A DNA stretch of 64,000 bases, from NCBI GenBank assembly GCA_018402725.1, contig JAGYII010000007.1, positions 1 through 64,000 on the forward strand, in the 5' to 3' direction. The stretch comes from Candidatus Izemoplasma sp. Lineage in GTDB: Bacteria; Bacillota_I; Bacilli_A; Izemoplasmatales; Izemoplasmataceae. The translations under genes and the position numbers were made by a program. A model generated the notes under the pieces. The model was not told the DNA's origin. It searched no databases and saw only the letters and a program-made list of their open reading frames with translations. Of this stretch, positions 19,075 through 27,134 are shown piece after piece (positions within the stretch are counted from its first letter, which is position 1; every line of letters begins with the position of its first letter).

Positions 19075-19737
19075 GTGATTAAAGACATGGAAAAAAATGC
19101 CGGAGATGATTCATCCTTAGTGATGCTTGTGCCGACCGAATCAGCCAAAGATAAATTGTTAAGTAAGCACCCTGAGTCCATGTTCGAAGACTTTAAAGTT
19201 CAAGTTGGTATCACCTTCTCTAGACAAATCTTAGAAGAATTAAACCTCACTGAATTTGATACCATCGCCATCTTTGCGAATCAAGATATCACGGAAGAAG
19301 ATGCGGACGCTGAATCCTTGATGACGCTTCTTCATATCCATAACTTATTAGAAGATAAAAAGAAAAAACCCAGTGTCGTCATCGAAATTGAAGAAGCGCA
19401 AAACACCGAAGCCTTAGCCTATGTCAATGTCGATGATTTCTTAGTCAGTCATATCTTAATTTCTAAAATCATGACTCAGATTGCTGAAAACCGGTTTGCG
19501 CACCAAGTCATTCAAGAACTCGTTAGTGATACAGGCCCTGAGTTTTATCTAAGACGAGCAAACAGCTACATTAAATCTAAAGAAAATCTCCCCTTAATGG
19601 CTTATAAAGAAGCAGCCTTAGCAAAAAATCAAGTCATGGTAGGGTATAAGCTCGAGCAACATCCGGTCATCTTAAATCCTGATTTCACAGAAACCATCCC
19701 CTTTGGACCGAAGGACCGAATCGTGGTTGTTTCATAA
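19075..19737 (+). CDS. CASTOR/POLLUX-related ion channel, C-terminal part
   Basis: The open frame encodes the C-terminal RCK-like half of a bacterial CASTOR/POLLUX/DMI1 homologue, a family of membrane cation channels with cytosolic nucleotide-binding-like domains. Seen are FDTIAIFANQDITEEDADAE followed by SLMTLLHIHNLLE, the segment HILISKIMTQIAENRFAHQ, ELVSDTGPEFYLRRANSYI, and the family ending VILNPDF...PFGPKDRIVVVS. At 220 residues it is well short of a full protein; the missing front half lies in the scrambled sequence upstream, so the ATT/ATG near 19075 is not a real start. A terminator follows at once. Confidence 0.7.
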   Translation: MIKDMEKNAGDDSSLVMLVPTESAKDKLLSKHPESMFEDFKVQVGITFSRQILEELNLTEFDTIAIFANQDITEEDADAESLMTLLHIHNLLEDKKKKPSVVIEIEEAQNTEALAYVNVDDFLVSHILISKIMTQIAENRFAHQVIQELVSDTGPEFYLRRANSYIKSKENLPLMAYKEAALAKNQVMVGYKLEQHPVILNPDFTETIPFGPKDRIVVVS

Positions 19738-19768
19738 AAAAAAACAGACTTTATAAGTCTGTTTTTAT
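19735..19768. terminator. Bidirectional terminator channel gene / ECF S component
   Basis: The stem ACAGACTT/AAGTCTGT with a TAT loop has an A run on the left and a T run on the right, between convergent genes. Confidence 0.87.
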
Positions 19769-20283
19769 TTAAGCTCTAATTCAGGCATGGACTTTAAGAT
19801 AAAGAGTCCAAATGAGGCAATCACGATTTGTAAGATGTTGCCAGGTACACTGCCTAAAGCCGGCACCAAACCATAACCTAAGAAGAATCCTTCAAAGAGC
19901 CAGTATCCGACCACAATCACGGCCCCTCCTGCGAGGAGTGCGAGGATGTTTCTAACGAAGGATTTTCCTTGACCTTCAGGGGCTAAGGCGACTTGACCCA
20001 TCACAAAACCTGCAATCAGTCTAACGACTAAAGTCCCTGGAGCCCACTGCGTCCAGATCGACAGCAAGTCAAACAGGGCCATCCCGATTCCCCCGGCTAA
20101 AGCTCCGTAGGTGCGACCGTATTTAATCGCAATCAGATACATCACTAAGGTGCCAAGATGGACAAGCCCTCCTTGTCCCATTAAAATCGGAACAAAAATA
20201 TTAATATAAGTTGCCACAAAGACTAAGGCAACAAATAAAGCACTATATACTAAACGCTTTACATCACTTGATCGATTAACCAT
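19765..20283 (-). CDS. ECF-transporter S component, probably riboflavin-related
   Basis: Small integral membrane substrate-capture subunit of an energy-coupling factor importer, with about five to six hydrophobic helices in 172 residues (VYSALFVALVFVATYINIFV at the start; GALAGGIGMALFDLLS in the middle). The sequence resembles the COG4720/HmpT-type S components. It is the last gene of the riboflavin operon, 8 bases after ribH, so riboflavin or a precursor is the likely cargo by context; the classical RibU signature was not confirmed. The shared EcfA/EcfT module is not in this window. Confidence 0.78.
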   Translation of the reverse strand: MVNRSSDVKRLVYSALFVALVFVATYINIFVPILMGQGGLVHLGTLVMYLIAIKYGRTYGALAGGIGMALFDLLSIWTQWAPGTLVVRLIAGFVMGQVALAPEGQGKSFVRNILALLAGGAVIVVGYWLFEGFFLGYGLVPALGSVPGNILQIVIASFGLFILKSMPELELK

Positions 20284-20291
20284 AAAACTCC

Positions 20292-20762
20292 TTATTTATT
20301 TAAGATGATTTGTTTTAAATTTGCCATTTCAATCGCAGTCATGGCAGCGTCAAATCCTTTATTACCGGCTTTGGTGCCAGCTCTTTCAATCGCTTGGTCA
20401 ATGGTATCGGTCGTTAAGACCCCAAAGACAATCGGTACGCCGGTTTCTAATGCGACTTGGGATACGCCTTTAGCCGCCTCACCGGCGACATATTCAAAAT
20501 GCGGGGTGGCTCCTCTGATTACAGCGCCTAAAGTAATGATCGCATCATAGGTTTTTTTATGGGCTAAGAGTTTCGCCGCAAAAGGAATCTCATAAGCGCC
20601 GGGAACATACGTGACTTCGATGTCTTTTTCTAAGACGCCGTGACGCTTCAGTCCGTCTAACGCCCCTTCTAATAAACTGTTGCCAATCATCCCATTAAAG
20701 CGGCCAACAATGATGCCGACTTTAAGCCCTTTGGCCACTAAACTTCCTTCATATTGTTGCAT
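20292..20762 (-). CDS. ribH: 6,7-dimethyl-8-ribityllumazine synthase
   Basis: Condenses the ribityl-aminouracil with dihydroxybutanone phosphate to lumazine, usually as a 60-mer capsid. Motifs: [39 protein letters not shown] (catalytic His) and [22 protein letters not shown]. The 156-residue length is standard. Start and ribBA stop share bases at 20762, indicating coupling. Confidence 0.97.
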   Translation of the reverse strand: MQQYEGSLVAKGLKVGIIVGRFNGMIGNSLLEGALDGLKRHGVLEKDIEVTYVPGAYEIPFAAKLLAHKKTYDAIITLGAVIRGATPHFEYVAGEAAKGVSQVALETGVPIVFGVLTTDTIDQAIERAGTKAGNKGFDAAMTAIEMANLKQIILNK

Positions 20763-21973
20763 TATTTTTCCTCCATCGTGAGCCAGTGGCCCATCTTATC
20801 TTTTTTTGTTTTTAAATAGTCATGATTCACTTGATGACTTTTTATCTCAAGGGGAATTCTTTGTTCTACGGATAATCCAAATCCATCTAGCCCTTTAATC
20901 TTTTTCGGATTATTCGTCAGTAGATGCATTTTCTTAATGCCTAAATCTTTGAGGATTTGAGCGCCGACCCCGTAGGTTCTTAAATCCCCGCTAAACCCAA
21001 GCGCGTGATCGGCTTCTAAGGTATCCATGCCTTCATCTTGAAGGTGATAGGCTTTAATCTTATTGATCATGCCGATACCCCGGCCTTCTTGACGCATGTA
21101 AAGCAATACCCCACGACCGGCTTCATTAATCATTTCTAAGGCTTTATCCAGTTGCGAGCCACAATCACACCGTAATGAACCAAACGCTTCACCCGTCAAG
21201 CACTCGGAATGAACTCTGACCAAGACGGGTTCACCGGTCGTCACGTCGCCTTTAACTAAGGCGACATGATGTTCGCCGGTGAGTTTATTGACATATCCGA
21301 CCATCTTGAAATCCCCATGTAGCGTCGGCATCTTCGCATCCGCCGCTTTTTCAATCAAGGTTTCTAAAGAAAGCCGGTAATTAATCAACTCCGCAATACT
21401 AATCAGTTTGAGTCCGTGTTTTTCTTTAAACTTTATCAGATCGTCCACTCGTGCCATCGTGCCATCATCATTCATGATTTCACAGATGACGCCGGCGGGT
21501 TTAAGGCCGGCTAAGAGGGCTAAATCAATCGCAGCTTCGGTATGACCCGCCCGGGTTAAGACCCCGCCTTTTTTAGCACTTAAAGGAAAGATATGCCCTG
21601 GGGTTTTAAAGTCTTTGTCAGAAACATTATCTTGGGTGGCTTTAAGAATCGTATGACTCCTTTCAAAAGCAGAAATACCAGTCGTCGATTCAGAGGCGTC
21701 AATCGAAGTAACAAAGGCCGTCCGGTACGTATCGGTATTGACGGTACTCATCGGCGTCAGGCCGATTTGATGAATCTTTTCTTCGGTGAGGGGTAAACAG
21801 ATGAGACCCCGTCCATAGGTTGCCATGAAGTTAATCGCTTTTGGGGAGGCGTGTTCGGCTGCTATAATCAGGTCGCCTTCATTTTCACGGTCTTCAGAGT
21901 CAACGACGATGACCATTTTTCCGTTTTTAATATCTTCGATGGCGGATTGTATCGAATCAAAAGGGTTATTCAT
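20762..21973 (-). CDS. ribBA: Bifunctional dihydroxybutanone-phosphate synthase / GTP cyclohydrolase II
   Basis: Provides both branch precursors of riboflavin. The N-terminal RibB domain (about residues 1-200) has [20 protein letters not shown] and [13 protein letters not shown]; the C-terminal RibA domain has [20 protein letters not shown] (zinc cysteines) and [13 protein letters not shown] start at [11 protein letters not shown] (21973), which aligns with other RibBA; the frame is open to 22012 but those residues lie inside ribE. About 403 residues, normal. It overlaps ribE by 8 bases. Confidence 0.95.
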   Translation of the reverse strand: MNNPFDSIQSAIEDIKNGKMVIVVDSEDRENEGDLIIAAEHASPKAINFMATYGRGLICLPLTEEKIHQIGLTPMSTVNTDTYRTAFVTSIDASESTTGISAFERSHTILKATQDNVSDKDFKTPGHIFPLSAKKGGVLTRAGHTEAAIDLALLAGLKPAGVICEIMNDDGTMARVDDLIKFKEKHGLKLISIAELINYRLSLETLIEKAADAKMPTLHGDFKMVGYVNKLTGEHHVALVKGDVTTGEPVLVRVHSECLTGEAFGSLRCDCGSQLDKALEMINEAGRGVLLYMRQEGRGIGMINKIKAYHLQDEGMDTLEADHALGFSGDLRTYGVGAQILKDLGIKKMHLLTNNPKKIKGLDGFGLSVEQRIPLEIKSHQVNHDYLKTKKDKMGHWLTMEEK

Positions 21974-22577
21974 GAGTACCTTCTTTCTTTGAGGCATCGA
22001 GAAGTTTTTCAACGTATTTCGCCATCATATCAACTTCTAGATTCACAAGGTCTCCCATTTTTAAATCTTTCCAAGACGTATGCGCTGCGGTGTGTGGGAT
22101 AATCGACACTTGAAAGGCTGCAGGCAAGACTTTGACGATGGTTAAGCTGATGCCATCACAGGCAATACTCCCTTTTTCAACCATGTATTTAAGGAGATTT
22201 TCGGGGGTTCTAATCGTATAAAGGGTTGCGATCCCGACCGGTTCTATCGCCATCACAGAACCGACCCCATCGACATGCCCTGAGACCATATGGCCCCCGA
22301 GCCTGGTATTTAAGGTGACCGAGCGTTCGAGGTTTAATAGACTTCCGACCTTTAAAGATTTAAAGCTGGAGCGGTCAATCGATTCTTTCATCACATCGAC
22401 ACTAAACGAAGACGTGGTTTGATCGGTGATCGTGAGGCAGACCCCTTGGGTGGCAATACTATCACCGAGACTTGCGTCTTCTAAGACTTTGTGGGCTTCG
22501 ACGGTGAGTCTTAAGCCTTGAGCGGTTTTCGTGAGTTGTTTGACTTTTCCGACTTCTTCAATTAATCCTGTAAACAT
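21966..22577 (-). CDS. ribE: Riboflavin synthase alpha subunit
   Basis: Dismutates two lumazines to riboflavin and a pyrimidine. Two homologous lumazine-binding barrels are visible: MFTGLIEEVGKV...SIATQGVCLTI...TRLGGHMVSGHVDGVG and the second half ...KGSIACDGISLTIV...IPHTAAHT. The 203-residue length and the MFTGLIEE start are typical. It overlaps ribD by 16 bases and ribBA by 8. Confidence 0.97.
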   Translation of the reverse strand: MFTGLIEEVGKVKQLTKTAQGLRLTVEAHKVLEDASLGDSIATQGVCLTITDQTTSSFSVDVMKESIDRSSFKSLKVGSLLNLERSVTLNTRLGGHMVSGHVDGVGSVMAIEPVGIATLYTIRTPENLLKYMVEKGSIACDGISLTIVKVLPAAFQVSIIPHTAAHTSWKDLKMGDLVNLEVDMMAKYVEKLLDASKKEGTHE

Positions 22578-23665
22578 GAGGTCTCCTTTAGAGCATAGTG
22601 AAGCATGATATCTTCACCCAATACTTCGTGTTTTAAAAGCGTAAGTTTCACTGCGTCATCGATTAGGGCAATGCCTTTTCCGCCCATTAAAGTCGGGGCA
22701 CTGTCCCCCCCAATTAACTTAGGAGCGATAAAGACCACGAGTTCATCTATCAGGTTTTCTTCAATCAATGAAGCCCCAAGATGATGACCCGCTTCAATCA
22801 AGACCGAGTGAATCTTTTCATCGAGGATTTTTTCAAAGGCGACATTTAAATCAAGATGGTTTTCTTTAAGGGGCACTTCAATAAAGTGGGCCCCTTTTTC
22901 GAGGTAGGCTTTTTTAATTTCTAAGTCATGGTGTTCACGGGTAATGATGATGACTTTACCGACCGCATCTTTAAACAATTGGGAATCAAGAGGCGTTTTA
23001 AGAGGTTGGTCAATAATAATCTTAAATGGATGGGTGGTTGATTCTAAGCGAGCCGATAAAGCCGGGTCATCTTTTAAGACGGTATTCACAGAGACCATGA
23101 TGGCTTCATGACCTAGTCTTAATTCATGGCTTTTAAGGCGAGAAGAAGGATTACTGATCCATTTAGAATCATGGCTCACTGAAGCTATTTTTCCATCAAC
23201 GGTCGAGGCGACTTTTAAGGTGGTAATGGGCCGTTTTTTTTGAATCAATGTTAAGTAATGTTGGTTGATTTCTTTGAGTTCTTTTTCTAAAAACCCAATT
23301 TCAACTTCGATGCCTGCGTCTTTTAATTTTTGGATGCCTTTACCCGCTACTAAAGGATTGGGATCTTCCATGCCAATGATGACTTTTTGAATGCCTTTTT
23401 CAATGATGGCATCCACGCAAGGTGGGGTTTTTCCGTGATGACTACACGGTTCTAAAGTGACCACCATGGTGAGGCCTTCGGCGGATTGGTTTAACGCCTT
23501 AAAGGCTTCAATTTCGGCATGGGGTCCTCCGTATACTTGGTGGTAGCCTTCTGCGACTACGGTGTCTCCATCAAGGATGATCGCACCCACTTTTGGATTT
23601 GGAAATACATTCGTTCCTTTTTCAGCCAAGGATATGGCCTGTCTCATGTAGTAATGATAATCCAT
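22562..23665 (-). CDS. ribD: Bifunctional riboflavin deaminase/reductase RibD
   Basis: Deaminates and reduces the first pyrimidine intermediate. The N-terminal cytidine-deaminase-like domain has the zinc motifs GGPHAEIEAF and TLEPCSHHGKTPPC; the C-terminal reductase domain has TTLKVASTVDGKIA, WISNPSSR, and LIEAGHHLGASLI. I start at ATG 23665 (MDYHYYMRQAISLA), giving 367 residues. A frame open to 23743 runs back through the terminator hairpin and into the riboswitch and should not be used. The only candidate ribosome site, GAGGG eight bases before this ATG, is in the 3' arm of that hairpin. Confidence 0.94.
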   Translation of the reverse strand: MDYHYYMRQAISLAEKGTNVFPNPKVGAIILDGDTVVAEGYHQVYGGPHAEIEAFKALNQSAEGLTMVVTLEPCSHHGKTPPCVDAIIEKGIQKVIIGMEDPNPLVAGKGIQKLKDAGIEVEIGFLEKELKEINQHYLTLIQKKRPITTLKVASTVDGKIASVSHDSKWISNPSSRLKSHELRLGHEAIMVSVNTVLKDDPALSARLESTTHPFKIIIDQPLKTPLDSQLFKDAVGKVIIITREHHDLEIKKAYLEKGAHFIEVPLKENHLDLNVAFEKILDEKIHSVLIEAGHHLGASLIEENLIDELVVFIAPKLIGGDSAPTLMGGKGIALIDDAVKLTLLKHEVLGEDIMLHYALKETSCLQD

Positions 23666-23693
23666 AAAAAAAGCCCTCGTTTCAGGGCTTTGA
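23666..23693 (-). terminator. FMN-riboswitch expression platform: terminator that also holds the ribD ribosome site
   Basis: In the transcript AAAGCCCTGAAACGAGGGCTTT folds as a hairpin followed by a seven-T run that directly abuts the ribD ATG. The GAGGG within the 3' arm is correctly spaced to be the ribD Shine-Dalgarno, so the same hairpin could stop transcription and hide the ribosome site. Confidence 0.8.
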
Positions 23694-23732
23694 TAGAACA
23701 TGAAAAAAGATGGCTTTTTTAAGCGATCGTTT

Positions 23733-23834
23733 TCTTCTTCCATCCAGACTATACGGTCGGTGTGGGAGTTTCACCCACTCGTGCTTGCGCTCGCGGACTT
23801 TACCGCCGGTCGGGAATTGCACCCTGCCCTGAAG
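23733..23834 (-). ncRNA. FMN riboswitch (RFN element)
   Basis: The minus strand carries the conserved RFN blocks in order: CAGGGTGCAATTCCCGACCG, GCGGTAAAGTCCGCGAGC, a variable arm, GTGGGTGAAACTCCCACACC, then GACCGTATAGTCTGGATGG. It stands directly upstream of ribD and the terminator hairpin, so FMN binding is expected to turn the operon off. This matches the family consensus closely by eye. Confidence 0.97.
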
Positions 23835-23850
23835 AAATATGTACGTCAAT

Positions 23851-23879
23851 AGTGTAAAAGATAACCGATGAATAATCAA
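23851..23879 (-). promoter_or_regulatory. Promoter of the riboflavin operon
   Basis: TTGATT (complement of 23874-23879) and TACACT (complement of 23851-23856) are 17 bases apart, about 20 bases before the riboswitch begins. Confidence 0.65.
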
Positions 23880-23924
23880 GCAAGATAACTGAATATATAT
23901 TGGCTCATGTATAATAATGGTGTG

Positions 23925-24842
23925 ATGAATGAAAAATGGATTGAAGAATATCTTAAAATCAGAGCCCTCACCTATGACAATGTAGAAATTCATTTCATCG
24001 CAGGGCTTAAAAACCGATTACCCATTGACTTAACCTTTAAGGATATGACGGTGATTTATTTTATTAATGAACAATTTAAATCGCATAGGAATACCGTTCT
24101 TGAGATTGCTTCATCCTTATCCATGCAAAAAAACACCTTCTCAAATCGTCTTAAACGATTAGAAAAACTAGGCCTCATAGTTAGAAAGCCTCATCCCACT
24201 GATCAACGTAAAGCTTTGATTCAATTATCTTCTCAAGGAGAATTTTATTTAAAAGATTACACCCGTATTGTCAATGGCTTCATTCTTTATCTTAAAAAAG
24301 CGTTCCCTCCTTTAGAAAGAATCAAACTTGCTCAAGCCATGGTCAAAGCTTCAAATGCTATCACTAAAAAAGACCCCATCAAATTAAACCTCATTAAACC
24401 TTCAGGCCTCAGACGTCAAATGCTTGAAGTGTTAAGCCGAATTTATGATGATACGGTAAAAGAAGAAGAGGTTCATATTGAAGCACGGAACCTTAACTTA
24501 TCAATCATGGAATTAAGAGTTTTAATAGAGGTTTACCTCCATCCAGATGGCTGTACACAAAAACAGATCACCCAAACCTTCAAAGTGACCCAATCCACCA
24601 TGGTTAGTCTCATGAAACGTCTTGAAAAAGAAAGTTTCCTAATTAAGACGCCTGACCAAATAGATAAAAGAATCTTAAAGCTTACATTAACCCCGCAAGG
24701 AATCATTGAAGCTGAGCAATTCATAATCCACCGGCTCAAAACCATCGATACTACGATCCTTCACCCCTTATCCCCCCAAGAACAAAAGCGAACGTACCAT
24801 GCTTTTAAAACCTTAAAAGACTACGCAGACACCTTATCATAA
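23925..24842 (+). CDS. Tandem double-MarR-domain transcriptional regulator
   Basis: Winged-helix DNA-binding protein of the MarR type, but with two complete copies in one chain. Copy 1 (about residues 1-145 from ATG 23925) has NTVLEIASSLSMQKNTFSNR followed by LKRLEKLGLIVR and then DQRKALIQLSSQG; copy 2 (about 165-305) has CTQKQITQTFKVTQSTMVS followed by LMKRLEKESFLIK and then DKRILKLTLTPQG. MarR proteins are normally homodimers of 140-160 residues, so this looks like a covalent dimer. I prefer ATG 23925 over 23907 because TATAAT occupies 23910-23915. It is divergent from the rib operon and 148 bases upstream of a surface-protein gene; its targets are unknown. Confidence 0.85.
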   Translation: MNEKWIEEYLKIRALTYDNVEIHFIAGLKNRLPIDLTFKDMTVIYFINEQFKSHRNTVLEIASSLSMQKNTFSNRLKRLEKLGLIVRKPHPTDQRKALIQLSSQGEFYLKDYTRIVNGFILYLKKAFPPLERIKLAQAMVKASNAITKKDPIKLNLIKPSGLRRQMLEVLSRIYDDTVKEEEVHIEARNLNLSIMELRVLIEVYLHPDGCTQKQITQTFKVTQSTMVSLMKRLEKESFLIKTPDQIDKRILKLTLTPQGIIEAEQFIIHRLKTIDTTILHPLSPQEQKRTYHAFKTLKDYADTLS

Positions 24843-24848
24843 TTTCTT

Positions 24849-24880
24849 AAAAGGCTTTTTACAGAAAAAGGCCTTTTTAA
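24849..24880 (+). terminator. Terminator of the double-MarR gene
   Basis: AAAAGGCTTTTT pairs with AAAAAG-G-CCTTTT (one bulge) and runs into a T-rich tail. Confidence 0.75.
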
Positions 24881-24926
24881 TTTTAATCAAAAATGTTTAA
24901 AAATTTATAAACAAGTGATAATATAA

Positions 24927-24960
24927 CGATATGTGAACTATATAAAACGATGTGTGAACT
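24927..24960. repeat. Tandem 13-base direct repeat upstream of the surface-protein gene
   Basis: CGATATGTGAACT (24927-24939) recurs as CGATGTGTGAACT (24948-24960), a centre-to-centre distance of 21 bases or two helical turns, ending 29 bases before ATG 24990. The phasing suggests adjacent binding sites for a regulator; the double-MarR protein next door is one candidate, without direct evidence. Confidence 0.6.
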
Positions 24961-24989
24961 GCATCAATTTCTGTGAAATAGGAGTATAT

Positions 24990-27134
24990 ATGTCAAATCT
25001 AACCCCTGGTCATAATCAGAAAAATAAAAAAAGAAGAAAAAAGATTATTTTTTGGTTTTTTATAAGCTTGTTTCTTGTATTAAGTACATTTACGGTACTT
25101 TTACTGGCTCAAAACAATGAGCCAAATTCATATGTAAAAGTAAACGAAGCTTATTATATCTTAAACGAAGGTGAATCCACCTTAGTTACCTTTGAGGCTT
25201 CCCAAGATTTAGGCGCTTTTACGTATACATCCAATGATACATCCGTGGTTCAATTTATCGAAAACCGTTTAATCACGGTTGGGACAGGTTCAACAACGAT
25301 TACCGTAAGTAGTCAATCCAATCCTTCCATATTCCAAACGGTTTCGGTCATCGTCAGAGAACGGGTGATTGAACCCAATGTTCCTGAGGTTCCCGTAGAA
25401 CCGGAAGTTCCCGTTGATCCCGAGGGCCCGGTTGAACCTGAGCCTGAATTACCGGAAGAGCCTGTTAATCCAGAACCGGAAGTACCAGTTGACCCTGAAC
25501 CTGAAGTGCCAGTCGATCCGGATGATGAGAGTGTTGTCACTCCTCCTACCATCTATACCATCACCATCACCAATGAAACGGGTGCGGTGATTACCACCCT
25601 TGAACTTGAAGAAGGGTCTTTCATCACGACTTCAGGACTAGATCTCCCAGAAACCTTCAAAGGCTTTTATTTTGAAGGGGAAACTTGTACAGACGAACCG
25701 TTTGATTTAGAGACGCCTATTACTGAAAACGTAACGCTGATTCAAGCGTCTTTTAACGATCAAGCGCCCTGTCTACAACTGGACTACATTGTCTTAAGTG
25801 GTAAACCCATTGCGGGGACAGAACTTACCGTAGATATATTCCCCCTCGGTGCCAACGTCACCATCAGCTGGTACACCTCGGTCAACAACAGAACCTACCG
25901 TGAGATCACTGGAGAATCCGGTTCAACCTTTACCGTAAGACCCGAAGACAGTGGGAAGTTCATTCGTGTCTATGTAGTCAGTGATTCCAATCCACCGGTC
26001 GTCAGATATGACACCATCAAACTGGATGTCTTTGGGACGGTCAGTGATGGTGGCGGAAGTCAAGGTGGAAGTAGTTCGGCATGTACGGTATTTACAGACA
26101 TTAATAGCACGAGTGATTTTATAAACATGACTCCAAATGGGTGTTATAAATTGACTTCAAACATTGATTTATCAGGATTGAATATATTGAGTCAAAGTGC
26201 ACTTAATTTCACGTTTCAAGGCACTTTGGATGGAGACAACTATACCATAGAAAATTTATCCATTAGTAGTGCAGTTATTCAGGTAGGGTTATTTTCAAAA
26301 CTGGATGGTGCTACCATTAAAAACTTAACTCTGTCTGCGTTTAATATTACTGGTAGTAATTATGTGGGTGGAATTGCGGGTTTTGCAGAAAGTACTAATA
26401 TATCTAACATAAATTTAGTTAGAAGTAATATCAACGCATCACTTTTTACAGGTGGACTAGTTGGGTATAGCACTAACTCAGCAATTTTAAATTCTACATT
26501 TGATGGAACCGTATCAGGAAGCACCGATCAAGTCGGTGGACTGGTTGGGTATAGCTTTAACTCAGCAATTTTAAATTCTACATCAAACGGGACCGTTTCT
26601 GGATTGAATTCTGTAGGTGGACTAGTTGGACAGAGCCAATACTCAATTATCTCAAATTCCGCATTTGATGGAACCGTTTCTGGGAGATTTTCCGTAGGGG
26701 GCTTAGTCGGGGTTCTTAGGTTCGAATCAATTATTGAAAGTTCGTTCAATACAGGTTTAGTGATATCTACAAAACTTACTAGTGGCTTAGCTTACTCAGG
26801 AGGCTTAGCCGGATACATGAATCATAGTAGTCAAATCTTAAACTCGTATAATACGGGTAATGTATCTTCTTCTGGTCAACGTGTTGGGGGTATTGTTGGC
26901 GTTGTTTCGGATGGAACTGCTGAAAATCCAAATCTAATTTTCAATAGCTATTCAGCTTCCAATGTCACAGGTTCAGGTATTGTGGGGGGAGTTCTAGGCT
27001 TTATATTTGATACAACCCCAGTTACATTTACAGATGTATTTTGGAATACAGATATCGGTTCATTATCGAACGGCACGGAAATACAGTATCTGAGCTGTTA
27101 CAAATGGTTCAATCACAGGAATTACATCCACTGA
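24990..27134 (+). CDS. Membrane-anchored surface protein with Ig-like and GLUG repeats (intact first part)
   Basis: Large cell-surface protein. After a basic N-terminus (KNKKRRKK) one hydrophobic segment (IIFWFFISLFLVLSTFTVLL) anchors it. Next come a BIG2-like Ig domain (about residues 50-115), a Pro/Glu linker built of PVEPEVPVDPE-type units (about 120-175), a domain similar to Listeria-Bacteroides repeats, another Ig-like domain, a Gly/Ser spacer, and several GLUG motifs of the GGLVGYS...ILNSTFDGTVSG type. The ATG has an AGGAG site. After about 27080 the frame is lost: the last residues (SCYKWFNHRN) are out of frame, while SAVTNGSITGITSTEMKT is read in the next one. Adhesion is a family-level guess. 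Confidence 0.8.
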   Translation: MSNLTPGHNQKNKKRRKKIIFWFFISLFLVLSTFTVLLLAQNNEPNSYVKVNEAYYILNEGESTLVTFEASQDLGAFTYTSNDTSVVQFIENRLITVGTGSTTITVSSQSNPSIFQTVSVIVRERVIEPNVPEVPVEPEVPVDPEGPVEPEPELPEEPVNPEPEVPVDPEPEVPVDPDDESVVTPPTIYTITITNETGAVITTLELEEGSFITTSGLDLPETFKGFYFEGETCTDEPFDLETPITENVTLIQASFNDQAPCLQLDYIVLSGKPIAGTELTVDIFPLGANVTISWYTSVNNRTYREITGESGSTFTVRPEDSGKFIRVYVVSDSNPPVVRYDTIKLDVFGTVSDGGGSQGGSSSACTVFTDINSTSDFINMTPNGCYKLTSNIDLSGLNILSQSALNFTFQGTLDGDNYTIENLSISSAVIQVGLFSKLDGATIKNLTLSAFNITGSNYVGGIAGFAESTNISNINLVRSNINASLFTGGLVGYSTNSAILNSTFDGTVSGSTDQVGGLVGYSFNSAILNSTSNGTVSGLNSVGGLVGQSQYSIISNSAFDGTVSGRFSVGGLVGVLRFESIIESSFNTGLVISTKLTSGLAYSGGLAGYMNHSSQILNSYNTGNVSSSGQRVGGIVGVVSDGTAENPNLIFNSYSASNVTGSGIVGGVLGFIFDTTPVTFTDVFWNTDIGSLSNGTEIQYLSCYKWFNHRNYIH

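Noticed and set aside
16108-19075. Mobile element or recombination scar
   Set aside because: No transposase fragments, terminal repeats or target duplications were seen; the readable pieces belong to ordinary chromosomal genes.
23682-23993. Minus-strand frame of about 100 residues through the RFN element
   Set aside because: It runs through the FMN riboswitch and the rib promoter, has no ribosome site and no recognisable product.
25430-25520. CRISPR-like repeat array
   Set aside because: The repetition is a coding Pro-Glu-Val linker with degenerate units and no spacers.
25313-25552. Gly/Ser/Thr-rich protein on the minus strand
   Set aside because: It is the antisense of the Pro/Glu repeat linker of the surface protein, which yields such low-complexity frames automatically.
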